Below are positions 53,027 through 61,625 of a stretch of 64,000 nucleotides of DNA, piece by piece; position 1 is the first letter of the stretch, and each line of letters opens with the position of its first letter. Below the pieces are notes generated by a model. The model made no database searches. It had not been told where the DNA came from and worked only from the letters and a program-made list of their open reading frames with translations. Origin of the DNA: Mucilaginibacter phenanthrenivorans (GTDB taxonomy: Bacteria; Bacteroidota; Bacteroidia; Sphingobacteriales; Sphingobacteriaceae). The translations under genes and the position numbers were made by a program. The stretch is taken from NCBI RefSeq assembly GCF_024721155.1, contig NZ_JAHVAP010000002.1, positions 372,001 through 436,000 of the forward strand, written 5' to 3'.

Positions 53027-54370
53027 ATGGCGGAAACTTTACCCGAAAGACGTTTGGGCCTTTTACAGGCAACTTCAATTAACATGACCGATATGGTGGG
53101 CATCGGGCCGTTCATCACATTGCCAATGGTTATCGGCATAATGAACGGGCCTTATTTCCTGTATGCGTGGCTGGCTGGCGGCGTATTGTCATTGGTTGAT
53201 GCCATGGTTTGGAGCGAGCTGGGTGCCGCGTTCCCCATGGCCGGCGGTTCATATAACTTCCTTAAGGTTACCTATGGCGAAAATAAGTGGGGTAAGCTCA
53301 CCAGCTTTTTATTCGTATGGCAAACAATGATCCAGGCGCCCCTTGTTATTGCATCGGCAGCTATCGGGTTTTCGTATTATTTTTCCTACCTGGTGCCGCT
53401 CACCGGGTTGGAGTCCAAGCTTATGAGCGGAGGCGTAGTAATAACCATTATAGCCCTTTTATACCGTAAAATTGAGGCGATAGGCAAGATCAGCGTGGTG
53501 CTTTGGGTGGCGGTTCTTTTTACTTTATTCTGGATCATTGGCGGCGGCATAGCACACGGTAACTTCCTGCAGCCGCTGCAGCATATTAACGATGGTTTGA
53601 CACTTAACTATGCCTTTGTATCAGTTTTAGGCTTTTCATGTGTAAAAAGTGTTTACAGCTATTTAGGCTATTACAACGTTTGCCATTTAGGCGGCGATAT
53701 TGTAAATTCTTCAAAAAACATCCCCCGCAGCATGTTCATGTCGATAATCGGGATTGCAGTTTTATATCTCTGTATGAACGTTAGCGTGGTAAGCGTAATC
53801 CCTTGGCAACAGGCAAAGGAAAGCAAGTTTGTGATCAGCCTTTTTATGCAGCAGCTGGCCGGGCCGGTTGCCGCTAAAATAGTTACCGGTTTAATTTTGG
53901 TGGTGGCATTTGCTTCGGTTTTTTCAGCTACGTTGGGTTATAGTCGTGTTCCTTACGCTGCTGCGGCCGACGGCGCATTTTTTAAGATCTTCGCGCGGCT
54001 CCATCCAAAAGGTAACTTCCCCTACGTTTCCCTGCTTTTTCTCGGGGGAATTGCTTTTGTTTTTAGCTTGCTGTTTAAGTTGAGTGAGGTGATCAGCGCT
54101 ATTTTAGCCATGCGGATATTAGTGCAGTTTATTGCCCAGGCCATTGGTCTGCTGCTGCTCAGAAAAGCCCGTGCCAAAGTAGACTTTCCTTACAAAATGC
54201 CGTTCTTCCCATGGCCCGTGTACATTGCTATTGTTTTATGGGGATGTATCCTTGTTGCCACAGGCTTAACTTTATTCCTTGGGGCATTAATTGCCATTAG
54301 TACCGGCGGAATTGTTTACCTGGTAAAAGCGAAGGTGAAACAGGAGTGGCCGTTTTTTGCGGAGGGATAG
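53027..54370 (+). CDS. APC family amino acid permease
   Basis: A 447-residue inner-membrane transporter with about 12 hydrophobic segments; the start is ATG 53027 rather than the TTG at 53003. TM1 carries the APC pattern MVGIGPFITLP, with Gly-rich unwound helix, followed by ALLYRKIEAIGKISV-like loops and GGDIVNSSKNIPRSM, the conserved APC segment after TM6. It would import an amino acid or related amine. The substrate cannot be told. It is alone, with a terminator upstream and a 195-bp AT-rich gap downstream. Confidence 0.92.
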   Translation: MAETLPERRLGLLQATSINMTDMVGIGPFITLPMVIGIMNGPYFLYAWLAGGVLSLVDAMVWSELGAAFPMAGGSYNFLKVTYGENKWGKLTSFLFVWQTMIQAPLVIASAAIGFSYYFSYLVPLTGLESKLMSGGVVITIIALLYRKIEAIGKISVVLWVAVLFTLFWIIGGGIAHGNFLQPLQHINDGLTLNYAFVSVLGFSCVKSVYSYLGYYNVCHLGGDIVNSSKNIPRSMFMSIIGIAVLYLCMNVSVVSVIPWQQAKESKFVISLFMQQLAGPVAAKIVTGLILVVAFASVFSATLGYSRVPYAAAADGAFFKIFARLHPKGNFPYVSLLFLGGIAFVFSLLFKLSEVISAILAMRILVQFIAQAIGLLLLRKARAKVDFPYKMPFFPWPVYIAIVLWGCILVATGLTLFLGALIAISTGGIVYLVKAKVKQEWPFFAEG

Positions 54371-54565
54371 AACTTACTTTTGGCTTACACAATATTACTA
54401 TGTGATAATACGCCTGTTGATGCCATCCTTTTTGTTTTGAGCCGGATCTGAAATAGAATGCAATTATAGAATTTTATAAAACATAAATATTTTTTTAAAC
54501 CTTAAAAAAATAACCCTAACTTAGATCAACATTCTCAAAATGAAATGGTATAACCTTATCTTTTC

Positions 54566-55114
54566 ATGGAGCTTTCTCAAACCCTAAGCAATTCAAACTA
54601 TCAGTTAGGCGATGGGCTTTCCGGTGCAGATCTATCAGATTTTCCGATTCAGCAACAGCAAATGAGCCAATGGTGCTGGGCTGCCTGTACTGCTGCCATT
54701 TGTGCGTTTTATCAGGATAGCCCGGTTCCAACGCAACCGGAACTGGAGGCTACATTGAATCATAAACCATCATGCGCATTTGGGCCTTTAACCGATTTTT
54801 GTAACGATACCTGTAACCTCGCAGACGCCTTAACGGAGGTGGGGCATCTTAACCAGGCCTACGATGATGTATTGCCGGTTGATACAGTTGTTAATGAACT
54901 GGCCGCTCAAAAGCCGGTGTGCTGCCAGATGGATATCCCGGGCATTGGCGGGCATGTGGTTATTATTGTTGATGCCCGGCAAAGTAACTCGCAGGTAATG
55001 TTGCAGGTGGCTGATCCGGCTAATGGTCAGATCATCCCGATGTTATATGAAGAATTGAGAGACAATTACCGTGGTGGCGGCGGAACCTGGAACCGCTCTT
55101 ACACCACTAATTGA
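54566..55114 (+). CDS. Papain-like cysteine protease (C70/AvrRpt2-like), leaderless
   Basis: A 182-residue protein with the papain-like opening MSQWCWAACTAAICAFY, where C37 is the nucleophile, H130 in GIGGHVVIIVDA is the base and D150 in VADPANG is the third position. This pattern is that of the AvrRpt2/C70-type and C39-like peptidases. There is no signal peptide; it is Cys-rich (C37, C41, C46, C70, C79, C83, C119, C120), which suggests an oxidising final location. It starts a compact three-gene unit, 14 bp before the next start. It may be an exported toxin or effector, or a protein-processing enzyme. Experimental function is unknown. Confidence 0.8.
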   Translation: MELSQTLSNSNYQLGDGLSGADLSDFPIQQQQMSQWCWAACTAAICAFYQDSPVPTQPELEATLNHKPSCAFGPLTDFCNDTCNLADALTEVGHLNQAYDDVLPVDTVVNELAAQKPVCCQMDIPGIGGHVVIIVDARQSNSQVMLQVADPANGQIIPMLYEELRDNYRGGGGTWNRSYTTN

Positions 55115-55128
55115 TAAACAGAGAAGCA

Positions 55129-55656
55129 ATGCCCATACAACCTACAACTTATCCTGCTGAACTTATCTCAAAGCTGGAAAAAGCTACCACAGACGTACTC
55201 AGTGGAGGGTTAATACCATTGTTATCCCCAAGCCCGGGCAATCTTCATATCTCATTAATGTTGGATATACAGCAACTGAATAGCCTGCGGAATGTACGGA
55301 TTAAAACAACGGAGCCTGAAGGCGTCCGCATTATGGTGGCTGGGGACAGTGGGGTGGAGGCTGCGTTGGATTTTTATTATTTGAATGATGAAATAAGGTT
55401 TACGCACAGCCTTGCTGGGTATCACCTGCTGGAGTTTACTGCTGCCCTTAACGCGCTTGAGCAATCCGTCAATAACGATAAGACGACATTTCAGATCGCT
55501 TGCCTCGATTTTCATTATGCTGCTCATCCGTATCTTTTGGCTTATAACAACCGGCGGATAAATATCTACAACTATTTTAAAGGCACCTTGCTCAGCATCC
55601 CACAAAGGGAGTTGAAAAAACTACTTGGGCATTTGGGAAGAAACAGAACAACCTAA
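55129..55656 (+). CDS. Hypothetical protein of the papain-like protease cassette
   Basis: A 175-residue soluble protein I do not recognise. A TTG at 55111 overlaps the protease stop; I prefer ATG 55129. It has no signal peptide or membrane segment. The structure predicted by eye is alpha/beta, with a helix at the start (YPAELISKLEKATTDVL), beta strands (GVRIMVAGDSGVEAALDFYY) and a C-terminal helix (SIPQRELKKLLGHLG). It stands between the protease and the outer-membrane-like gene with gaps of 14 and 12 bp. It could be a chaperone, inhibitor or immunity protein for the protease; this is a guess from position. Confidence 0.72.
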   Translation: MPIQPTTYPAELISKLEKATTDVLSGGLIPLLSPSPGNLHISLMLDIQQLNSLRNVRIKTTEPEGVRIMVAGDSGVEAALDFYYLNDEIRFTHSLAGYHLLEFTAALNALEQSVNNDKTTFQIACLDFHYAAHPYLLAYNNRRINIYNYFKGTLLSIPQRELKKLLGHLGRNRTT

Positions 55657-55668
55657 TTCAAGACAAAA

Positions 55669-57981
55669 ATGAAAAACAATCGGCCTTATTTTTTACTGCT
55701 TTGCCTGCTGCTCTCAACAGGCGTTTGCTGTGCGCAAAGCACGCAGTCAGCAATGTACGATGCCATCGCGCTGATGAACGCCAAAAATGGCATCAATGCA
55801 ATATTTAACGCGCACCCCCATGGTTTTGACATTATTGATCCCCTGGGAGAGAGCCAACCCTTGCTAAATAAACAAGTGACACCAGATAGCTTTATAAAAA
55901 ATGAAAATGTCTCACAAAAAATAATTATAGCTATTCTGATAAGGAACGCAAATTTACCTGCAGGCACATCCTACAATGATCTTAAAAAGGTTTATGCCAA
56001 AAATCCTTTTCTCAGCGACATATTTGATGACAGTAAAGCGGGTTTCAAAATTAGCCAGGATGCAACACTTGCGGGCCTTAGCGGCATTACGATCTCTGAA
56101 CAATCTGGTGGTGTAGCAGGCAATATTGGTGGCAACCTGGTAAACGGTGTGGCCGATTTCCTGGTAAAGCGTGCCGGTGAGGAGTTGTCTGCCTCGGTTT
56201 TTGCCAAATTGCAGGACTTTATCAACCGTTACCCGGAGTTTAATATCCTGTTCCCTAAAACCCGGGCATTATTGAAACCCATTGAGCCATATGATTATGC
56301 CAAAACGCTTGTGGCCCTTAAGGCAGCCATACAAGACGACCTGGACGGATTACCGGCACAGCTCCCACTGTTGTATCAACTGCCGCGTTATAAAATGTTG
56401 AACAAACAGGTTCCGGAGCTAACATTGGTATTTGCATCTGCGCAATTATTTAGTGAACTGCATGGCAAAAGTAGCTTATCTAAAAGTTTGAATGATTTGG
56501 ACACGGCAGGCTTCCTTAAGGAACAAAACAATTATTCTACAATGATCCACCTGGCTGATATCACCTCAAATTCTATCCGGAAAAAACTGCTTTCGGATAG
56601 TGATGACGGCGACTATCCCTATTTTACAGCCCAGGACATTGGGCTCGCCACGCATCAAAAGCCTGTTTATGTTGCTCAACTTGGCAAATTTTACCTTGGA
56701 TTGCTTTGGCAACAAATCTCAACTTACCAGTTTTATGACAAAGATGGCGCCCATCAGCTATCAGATCTGATAGGCCGGTATGTTTCGCAGACCAGTACTG
56801 TTATTAATCAATTCGTTACAGCATCCGATAAGCTAAACACTCTTGGACAACAACTGGCAACTCTGAAGCAGAGGGACGACGCCCTGAAAAATTCCGGGCA
56901 GAACGTGGTTTCAGCGGATAGGTTTGTGCTTTATAACCAGTTAATTGTGGGCAACATGCAATTGTTACAGCCGTTTGTACAGGGGGACGCTGCTGATATG
57001 CCTTGGAAACAGCAACTGGCAGCAATATGCACCTACTGGCCTCAATTTTCCACTTCGGGTATTTCTATGATAAAAAATATCTCCGCAAAAAACTACAACC
57101 TGGCCATTACTGATCTGTCCCGAATGCTGAATAACGTAAGCGGCTATCTATCTTCGCTAAAGAATGATAAAACGACTAATTCGCAACTTAGCGACCAGTT
57201 GTCAGCCGACCTGGCAACCCGGGCAGCCGCTTTGTCAAAGCAGATTGACGCAATAAATGCTACGCTAAAAACACTGCCAAAAATTGCGGACATTAATGAT
57301 GCCCAGGTTAAAGCGGCGGTTATATTGCAGATACAGAACCTCCAGCAAAATAAGGTGGCGCTGAATTTGCAATTGCAGGACCTTGCCTGGGAAACCCAAA
57401 ACAGCAAGGACGCACTCACCAGCTTAACAAAAGTATTGAGCTATATCGATCTGCTGGCATCACTAAGCCAGGCAAACAATAGCCAGGAAGTAGAATCTAT
57501 TCTTGAAGGTTACGCGTTGCCGGCAGGTAGTTCAAGGGTTAAAAAGGATGCTTTCTTCAATATAGCGCTTAACGCCTATGTTGGTGGCTTTTACCGCTCC
57601 TCTAACACTGGTAAAGGGTTTACCAATCAATACGGGCTAACTGCACCTATAGGTTTTGCATTTAGTTTAGGAGCTCAGAAAGCGGGCAGTGCCAGCCTGT
57701 TTATCAGTGCAATTGACATCGGGAGCGTTATCAGGTATAAACTTGATAACCAAGGGCAGTATCAACAGGACATAAATTTTGCGGGGCTTGTATCGCCTGG
57801 TGTGCAGTTGGTATATGGTTTTGGAGGTTATTTGCCCCTGTCGGTTGGCGGCGGCTGGCAATGGACCTCACCAGTTACTTCCACCAGTAACAGTATCCAT
57901 CTTCAATCTCACTTCAATCTTTTCCTGGCGGTAGATATTCCATTATTTAACTTATCTGTGGTAAAGAAGACAGTGAATTAA
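55669..57981 (+). CDS. Large exported protein with coiled-coil and putative barrel end
   Basis: A 770-residue protein with a signal peptide (LLLCLLLSTGVCCAQ) and no recognised family. Residues ~25-180 are mixed; ~375-420 and ~490-610 are rich in heptad-like helices (LNTLGQQLATLKQRDDALKN, ALSKQIDAINATLKTLPKIA). From ~625 to the end the pattern turns to alternating strands rich in Gly and aromatics (NAYVGGFYRSSNTGKGF, PLSVGGGWQWTSP, FNLFLAVDIPLFNLSVV), which looks like a small outer-membrane barrel. It closes the cassette begun by the papain-like protease, 12 bp after the second gene. I infer a surface or export role for this unit. Confidence 0.75.
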   Translation: MKNNRPYFLLLCLLLSTGVCCAQSTQSAMYDAIALMNAKNGINAIFNAHPHGFDIIDPLGESQPLLNKQVTPDSFIKNENVSQKIIIAILIRNANLPAGTSYNDLKKVYAKNPFLSDIFDDSKAGFKISQDATLAGLSGITISEQSGGVAGNIGGNLVNGVADFLVKRAGEELSASVFAKLQDFINRYPEFNILFPKTRALLKPIEPYDYAKTLVALKAAIQDDLDGLPAQLPLLYQLPRYKMLNKQVPELTLVFASAQLFSELHGKSSLSKSLNDLDTAGFLKEQNNYSTMIHLADITSNSIRKKLLSDSDDGDYPYFTAQDIGLATHQKPVYVAQLGKFYLGLLWQQISTYQFYDKDGAHQLSDLIGRYVSQTSTVINQFVTASDKLNTLGQQLATLKQRDDALKNSGQNVVSADRFVLYNQLIVGNMQLLQPFVQGDAADMPWKQQLAAICTYWPQFSTSGISMIKNISAKNYNLAITDLSRMLNNVSGYLSSLKNDKTTNSQLSDQLSADLATRAAALSKQIDAINATLKTLPKIADINDAQVKAAVILQIQNLQQNKVALNLQLQDLAWETQNSKDALTSLTKVLSYIDLLASLSQANNSQEVESILEGYALPAGSSRVKKDAFFNIALNAYVGGFYRSSNTGKGFTNQYGLTAPIGFAFSLGAQKAGSASLFISAIDIGSVIRYKLDNQGQYQQDINFAGLVSPGVQLVYGFGGYLPLSVGGGWQWTSPVTSTSNSIHLQSHFNLFLAVDIPLFNLSVVKKTVN

Positions 57982-58000
57982 TTTAATGAAACTGCTGGAA

Positions 58001-58045
58001 ATGCGGAGAGAGCTTGCCTGTAAAAAAGACAAACTCTCCCCGCAT
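58001..58045. terminator. Imperfect hairpin between convergent genes
   Basis: ATGCGGAGAGAG (58001-58012) pairs with CTCTCCCCGCAT (58034-58045) with one mismatch and a 21-nt loop. It lies between the cassette's last gene and the convergent GH35 gene and may end both. No clear T run follows on the plus strand. Confidence 0.5.
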
Positions 58046-58089
58046 TATTATCATATAGGTATTAACTTGATTTCAGGTCAAGCTGGCTT

Positions 58090-59943
58090 TTATTTTCCCA
58101 CCGCAGCATCCAAAATCGGCACAGTCACCGAAGTTACTACCGTTTGCTTCACATCGTTTAACTGTTCCAAAACAACAATGCTATTTACACCTTTCTTTAA
58201 CCAGCAACCCGGTAAATAAAGCGTTTGCTGCGGACCGATCTTCCAGTAGCGACCAAGGTTTACGCCGTTAACAAACACAATGCCCTTGCCCCAATTTTTC
58301 ATATCCAAAAACGTATCGCCAACCTTGCTTACGTTAAATGTTCCCTGGTAAAGTGTTGGCTTGCCAATAGTGTTATTGTTGCCTGCAACAGCCGGAACCT
58401 TGTCCATAGGCAGCTTGTACATTTGCCAGTTGCCGGTTATTTCGTGATCGTCAATTTTAACCGGGCTGATAATGCCCTTCAGGTTATGGATGATTTCTCC
58501 GCCATAGTTGATGCGGCCCAGGTTCTCCACTAGGATATCTAACCTGGCATTAAAAGGGATGTCGATTGCGCAGCTAAAGTTGTTGGCTTGCCTGTTTAAT
58601 TCAGCAACCTTTTGGCCGTTTATGTAGATGGTTGCATAATCTCTTAAACCTTCCAAATGCAGCGTACCGCTGATGGGCTGCGTGAATTTGCGACTGTACA
58701 AAACGTAGCCATGGCCCTGGTTAAGGGTTTCAAAAGTCTGCGGCGTATCACTTTCAACAGGTTGTTGGTTTTTTGCCAGTTCAAGTAGGTCTGCTGTTTT
58801 TGTTAGCTTGATGGGAGGTAATTGGATCACCGGGATCTGTGCCGGTACTTCCGGAATTGAGTAAGTAACATACTTTTTCATCAGATTCCTGATCGCCGTA
58901 TATTTTGAAGTTGCCCAACCGGCTTCGCTGATCGGCGCATCATAATCATAGCTGGTAATATCCGGCTGAATAGGGTGTTCTTTATCATAGTTAGCGCCGC
59001 TGGTGAAACCAAAGTTCGTACCGCCATGCACCATATAAATATTGAACGAAATGGTATCCTTTAAGAAAGCTTCCAGTTCTTTTACCACACCGGCTTCCGG
59101 TATCTTTTCAAACTTTTCGCCCCAATGATCAAGCCAGCCTGGATAGTATTCAGCTGCCATATACGGACCCTTGCCGCCGTTGAATTTAGCAACAAGCTTT
59201 TTTAGGTTCTTTGTATCTGTTTCGCCGTTTGCTGTTGGTAATGCACCGGGGATTGTTCCCCCCTCAAAAAGCCAGTCGCCATCGGAAGTATACAATGGGA
59301 CATCAACACCGGCTTTTAATAGTAGTTCCTTTATGGCAGCGCTGTAAGCTTTATGGTCGGCAAGCGGCACATCCTTACGCTGCGCAACATACGAACCGAA
59401 CTCATTTTCGGCCTGCACCATAATGATTGGGCCGCCATGCGTAATTTGCAGGTCCTTAACCTGGCCAACCAGTTGATCGATGTATGCCTTACAAGAATCA
59501 AGGAATTTTTGATTTTTACTGCGGATTACCATTTCCTTATCCTTTTGCAGCCACCATGGATAACCACCAAATTCCCATTCGGCACAGGCATAAGGGCCGG
59601 GCCTTAAGATCACCATTAATCCCTCTTGTTGCGCAGTTTTTATAAACTCGCGGATGTCACGGTTGCCGGTTTTAAAATCCCAAACGCCCGGGCTGGTTTC
59701 GTGGTGGTTCCAGAACACATAAGTGGCAACGGCATTCATCCCCATGGCCCGCAGCATTTGAAGCCGCTGCCGCCAGTATTCCTTTGGAATACGCGCAAAG
59801 TGCATTTCGCCGGAGTGGATTTGTACCGGTTTGCCATCGTACAAAAAGGAGCCGTTACTAACCGCAAAGGTGTGTTTTTGCTGCGCGATGCCTTGCAGCG
59901 TAATTAAAGTTATAAACAAAAATAAAAGGAACGTTTTTTTCAT
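58090..59943 (-). CDS. GH35 beta-galactosidase, secreted
   Basis: A 617-residue GH35 enzyme. I start at ATG 59943 (MKKTFLLFLFITLITLQGIAQ), 8 codons inside the longest frame, for its clean signal peptide. The TIM barrel (~25-345) carries GEMHFARIPKEYWRQRLQ, the acid/base E181 in MVQAENEFGSY and the nucleophile E265 in MAAEYYPGWLDHWG. Two beta-galactosidase jelly-roll domains follow (~400-610, with GKGIVFVNGVNLGRYW). Length and motifs are standard for bacterial GH35 of exo-beta-galactosidase type. It lies 145 bp downstream of the SusC/SusD pair, with a terminator between, and is functionally linked to it. It differs from the DUF5597-type GH35 at 3319. Confidence 0.95.
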   Translation of the reverse strand: MKKTFLLFLFITLITLQGIAQQKHTFAVSNGSFLYDGKPVQIHSGEMHFARIPKEYWRQRLQMLRAMGMNAVATYVFWNHHETSPGVWDFKTGNRDIREFIKTAQQEGLMVILRPGPYACAEWEFGGYPWWLQKDKEMVIRSKNQKFLDSCKAYIDQLVGQVKDLQITHGGPIIMVQAENEFGSYVAQRKDVPLADHKAYSAAIKELLLKAGVDVPLYTSDGDWLFEGGTIPGALPTANGETDTKNLKKLVAKFNGGKGPYMAAEYYPGWLDHWGEKFEKIPEAGVVKELEAFLKDTISFNIYMVHGGTNFGFTSGANYDKEHPIQPDITSYDYDAPISEAGWATSKYTAIRNLMKKYVTYSIPEVPAQIPVIQLPPIKLTKTADLLELAKNQQPVESDTPQTFETLNQGHGYVLYSRKFTQPISGTLHLEGLRDYATIYINGQKVAELNRQANNFSCAIDIPFNARLDILVENLGRINYGGEIIHNLKGIISPVKIDDHEITGNWQMYKLPMDKVPAVAGNNNTIGKPTLYQGTFNVSKVGDTFLDMKNWGKGIVFVNGVNLGRYWKIGPQQTLYLPGCWLKKGVNSIVVLEQLNDVKQTVVTSVTVPILDAAVGK

Positions 59944-60040
59944 TGTTTCGTATTTGGATATCGGCATAAAGATATCAAGTTAGCAGCTGATTTTAAGCAG
60001 GATTAAATCTGGTTTGAAGTTAAAATCGCAGAAAATAAAA

Positions 60041-60074
60041 AAAACCGCCTCACAAATTAATATGAGACGGTTTT
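60041..60074 (-). terminator. Terminator after the minus-strand SusC/SusD unit
   Basis: Read on the minus strand, AAAACCGTCTC (60074-60064) pairs with GAGGCGGTTTT (60051-60041) with one G-T pair, and a long T run follows. It lies 14 bp after the susD stop, separating this unit from the GH35 gene. Confidence 0.8.
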
Positions 60075-60088
60075 GATGGTAGTTGTTT

Positions 60089-61615
60089 TTATGGGTTTTG
60101 CGTGAGTTTTGGATTAATAGCTATTTCTGTTTGCGGTATGTAAAATACCACCCTTGGGTCTGTAGGTAAAACAGTTTGCATAATGTTTGTTGTTGGTGTA
60201 TTGTTCAATGAATGTGTGCCGGGATAATTCCTCACCAGGGGCAAATTATTGCGGAAGAGGTCATATGCACGCTGGCCCTCAAAAGCAAGTTCCAGCCTGC
60301 GCTCTTCAAGCACTGCGCCAAGCACATTTCCTGTACCTACGCTTGCAATTGTCAAGGCCGGGATTCCGGCACGGGTACGGATAGTATTAACATCATCCAG
60401 CGCCAGCTGGCTGTTTCCAAGCTTTGCGTTGGCTTCGGCTTTGTTTAAATACATTTCGGCAAGACGCAGGTAAACCGGTGAGCTTAGTGTTACAATACCC
60501 TCCTGGAAACTATATTTTGTAATATAGTTCATTGGGGTATTTGGCGTAAGTTTTTTATTCATTTGCAGTACACCATTAATGGTATAAGGCGCTATAAAGC
60601 TGTGACGAAGATCTCCGGGGTTTTTATCCAGATCAGCAACATAGGTTTGTGAAGCATAAACCTCGCCCCAACCGGTATTTCCTTGTCCGCCCGGGGTTGT
60701 CAATGAGCTGGTTCCGTCAGGGCCAAGGCCGCTGTAGTACATGGAGCCGATAGCGCCAAAACCCTGGTCCTGGGTTTTTGTATGCCTGATACAAAATATA
60801 GTTTCCGTATTATCTTCCGGTACACCGCTGAAGTAATTTTGGTAGGCGCTCCCCTGTAATAAAGTATAACGGCCTGAATTGATCACCAGGTCGGCGTATT
60901 TAATAGCATTTGCATTATCATTCATGTACAGGTAAACGCGCGATAATAAAGCCAGGGCAACTTCTTTAGAAGCAAAAATATCGCTCTTTGGGGTTCCATC
61001 TGCCGGTAAGGTCATCAGGTCTGCAGCCTTTAACAGATCGGCGATAACTGAGCCATATACATCCTTTACTGAGCTTCTTGCCGGTGAAGCATCCTTACTG
61101 GTTTCTGTTAATAAGGGTACACCCGGATTATTGCCGTCGCCCTGGGTATAAGGGCGGCCAAAGATCCGTACCAGGTTAAAATCAACCATTGCTCTTATAT
61201 AAAGGTTTTCTCCTTTTAACAGGCGCAGATCTGCGCTTGCGTTATCAGGTATTGCTCCTATAATCTGGTTAGCCGCAAAAATTAGGTGATATCCTTTCGT
61301 CCAGAAATTAGTGGCGTGAGCGCCTGTCGGGATTTGTGTAACATACCTGTAGCACCTGGAAAGATCATCAGACGATGGCTGTCCCTGTGCAACATCATCG
61401 GTGGTGTACTCCATCAGGAAATGCCCGCTCCTGGTATAGTTAGGATCTCTTAATTCAGAATAATTTCCTATTGTGGCCGTATAAATATCTGCAGGGTTAG
61501 TTAATGCCGAATGTTCGTCAATTGCTGTTGAAGGCTCAACTTTTTTACATGCGCTAAACAGCGTTGCTGCAATACACATGGTAGCTAATAATTTTATATA
61601 TCTTATATTTTTCAT
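60089..61615 (-). CDS. SusD/RagB family outer-membrane lipoprotein
   Basis: A 508-residue intact SusD homologue. The signal peptide ends in the lipobox FSACKK, so it is lipid-anchored at the surface. TPR-like helices include KGENLYIRAMVDFNLVRIFG, and the C-terminal family motif is RRLELAFEGQRAYDLFR. It binds a glycan and closes on its SusC partner, encoded 10 bp upstream on the same strand. The substrate is not readable from sequence, but the adjacent GH35 suggests a galactose-containing polymer. Unlike the homologue at 13268, the frame is uninterrupted. Confidence 0.96.
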   Translation of the reverse strand: MKNIRYIKLLATMCIAATLFSACKKVEPSTAIDEHSALTNPADIYTATIGNYSELRDPNYTRSGHFLMEYTTDDVAQGQPSSDDLSRCYRYVTQIPTGAHATNFWTKGYHLIFAANQIIGAIPDNASADLRLLKGENLYIRAMVDFNLVRIFGRPYTQGDGNNPGVPLLTETSKDASPARSSVKDVYGSVIADLLKAADLMTLPADGTPKSDIFASKEVALALLSRVYLYMNDNANAIKYADLVINSGRYTLLQGSAYQNYFSGVPEDNTETIFCIRHTKTQDQGFGAIGSMYYSGLGPDGTSSLTTPGGQGNTGWGEVYASQTYVADLDKNPGDLRHSFIAPYTINGVLQMNKKLTPNTPMNYITKYSFQEGIVTLSSPVYLRLAEMYLNKAEANAKLGNSQLALDDVNTIRTRAGIPALTIASVGTGNVLGAVLEERRLELAFEGQRAYDLFRNNLPLVRNYPGTHSLNNTPTTNIMQTVLPTDPRVVFYIPQTEIAINPKLTQNP

Positions 61616-61625
61616 GTCTGTTTAA

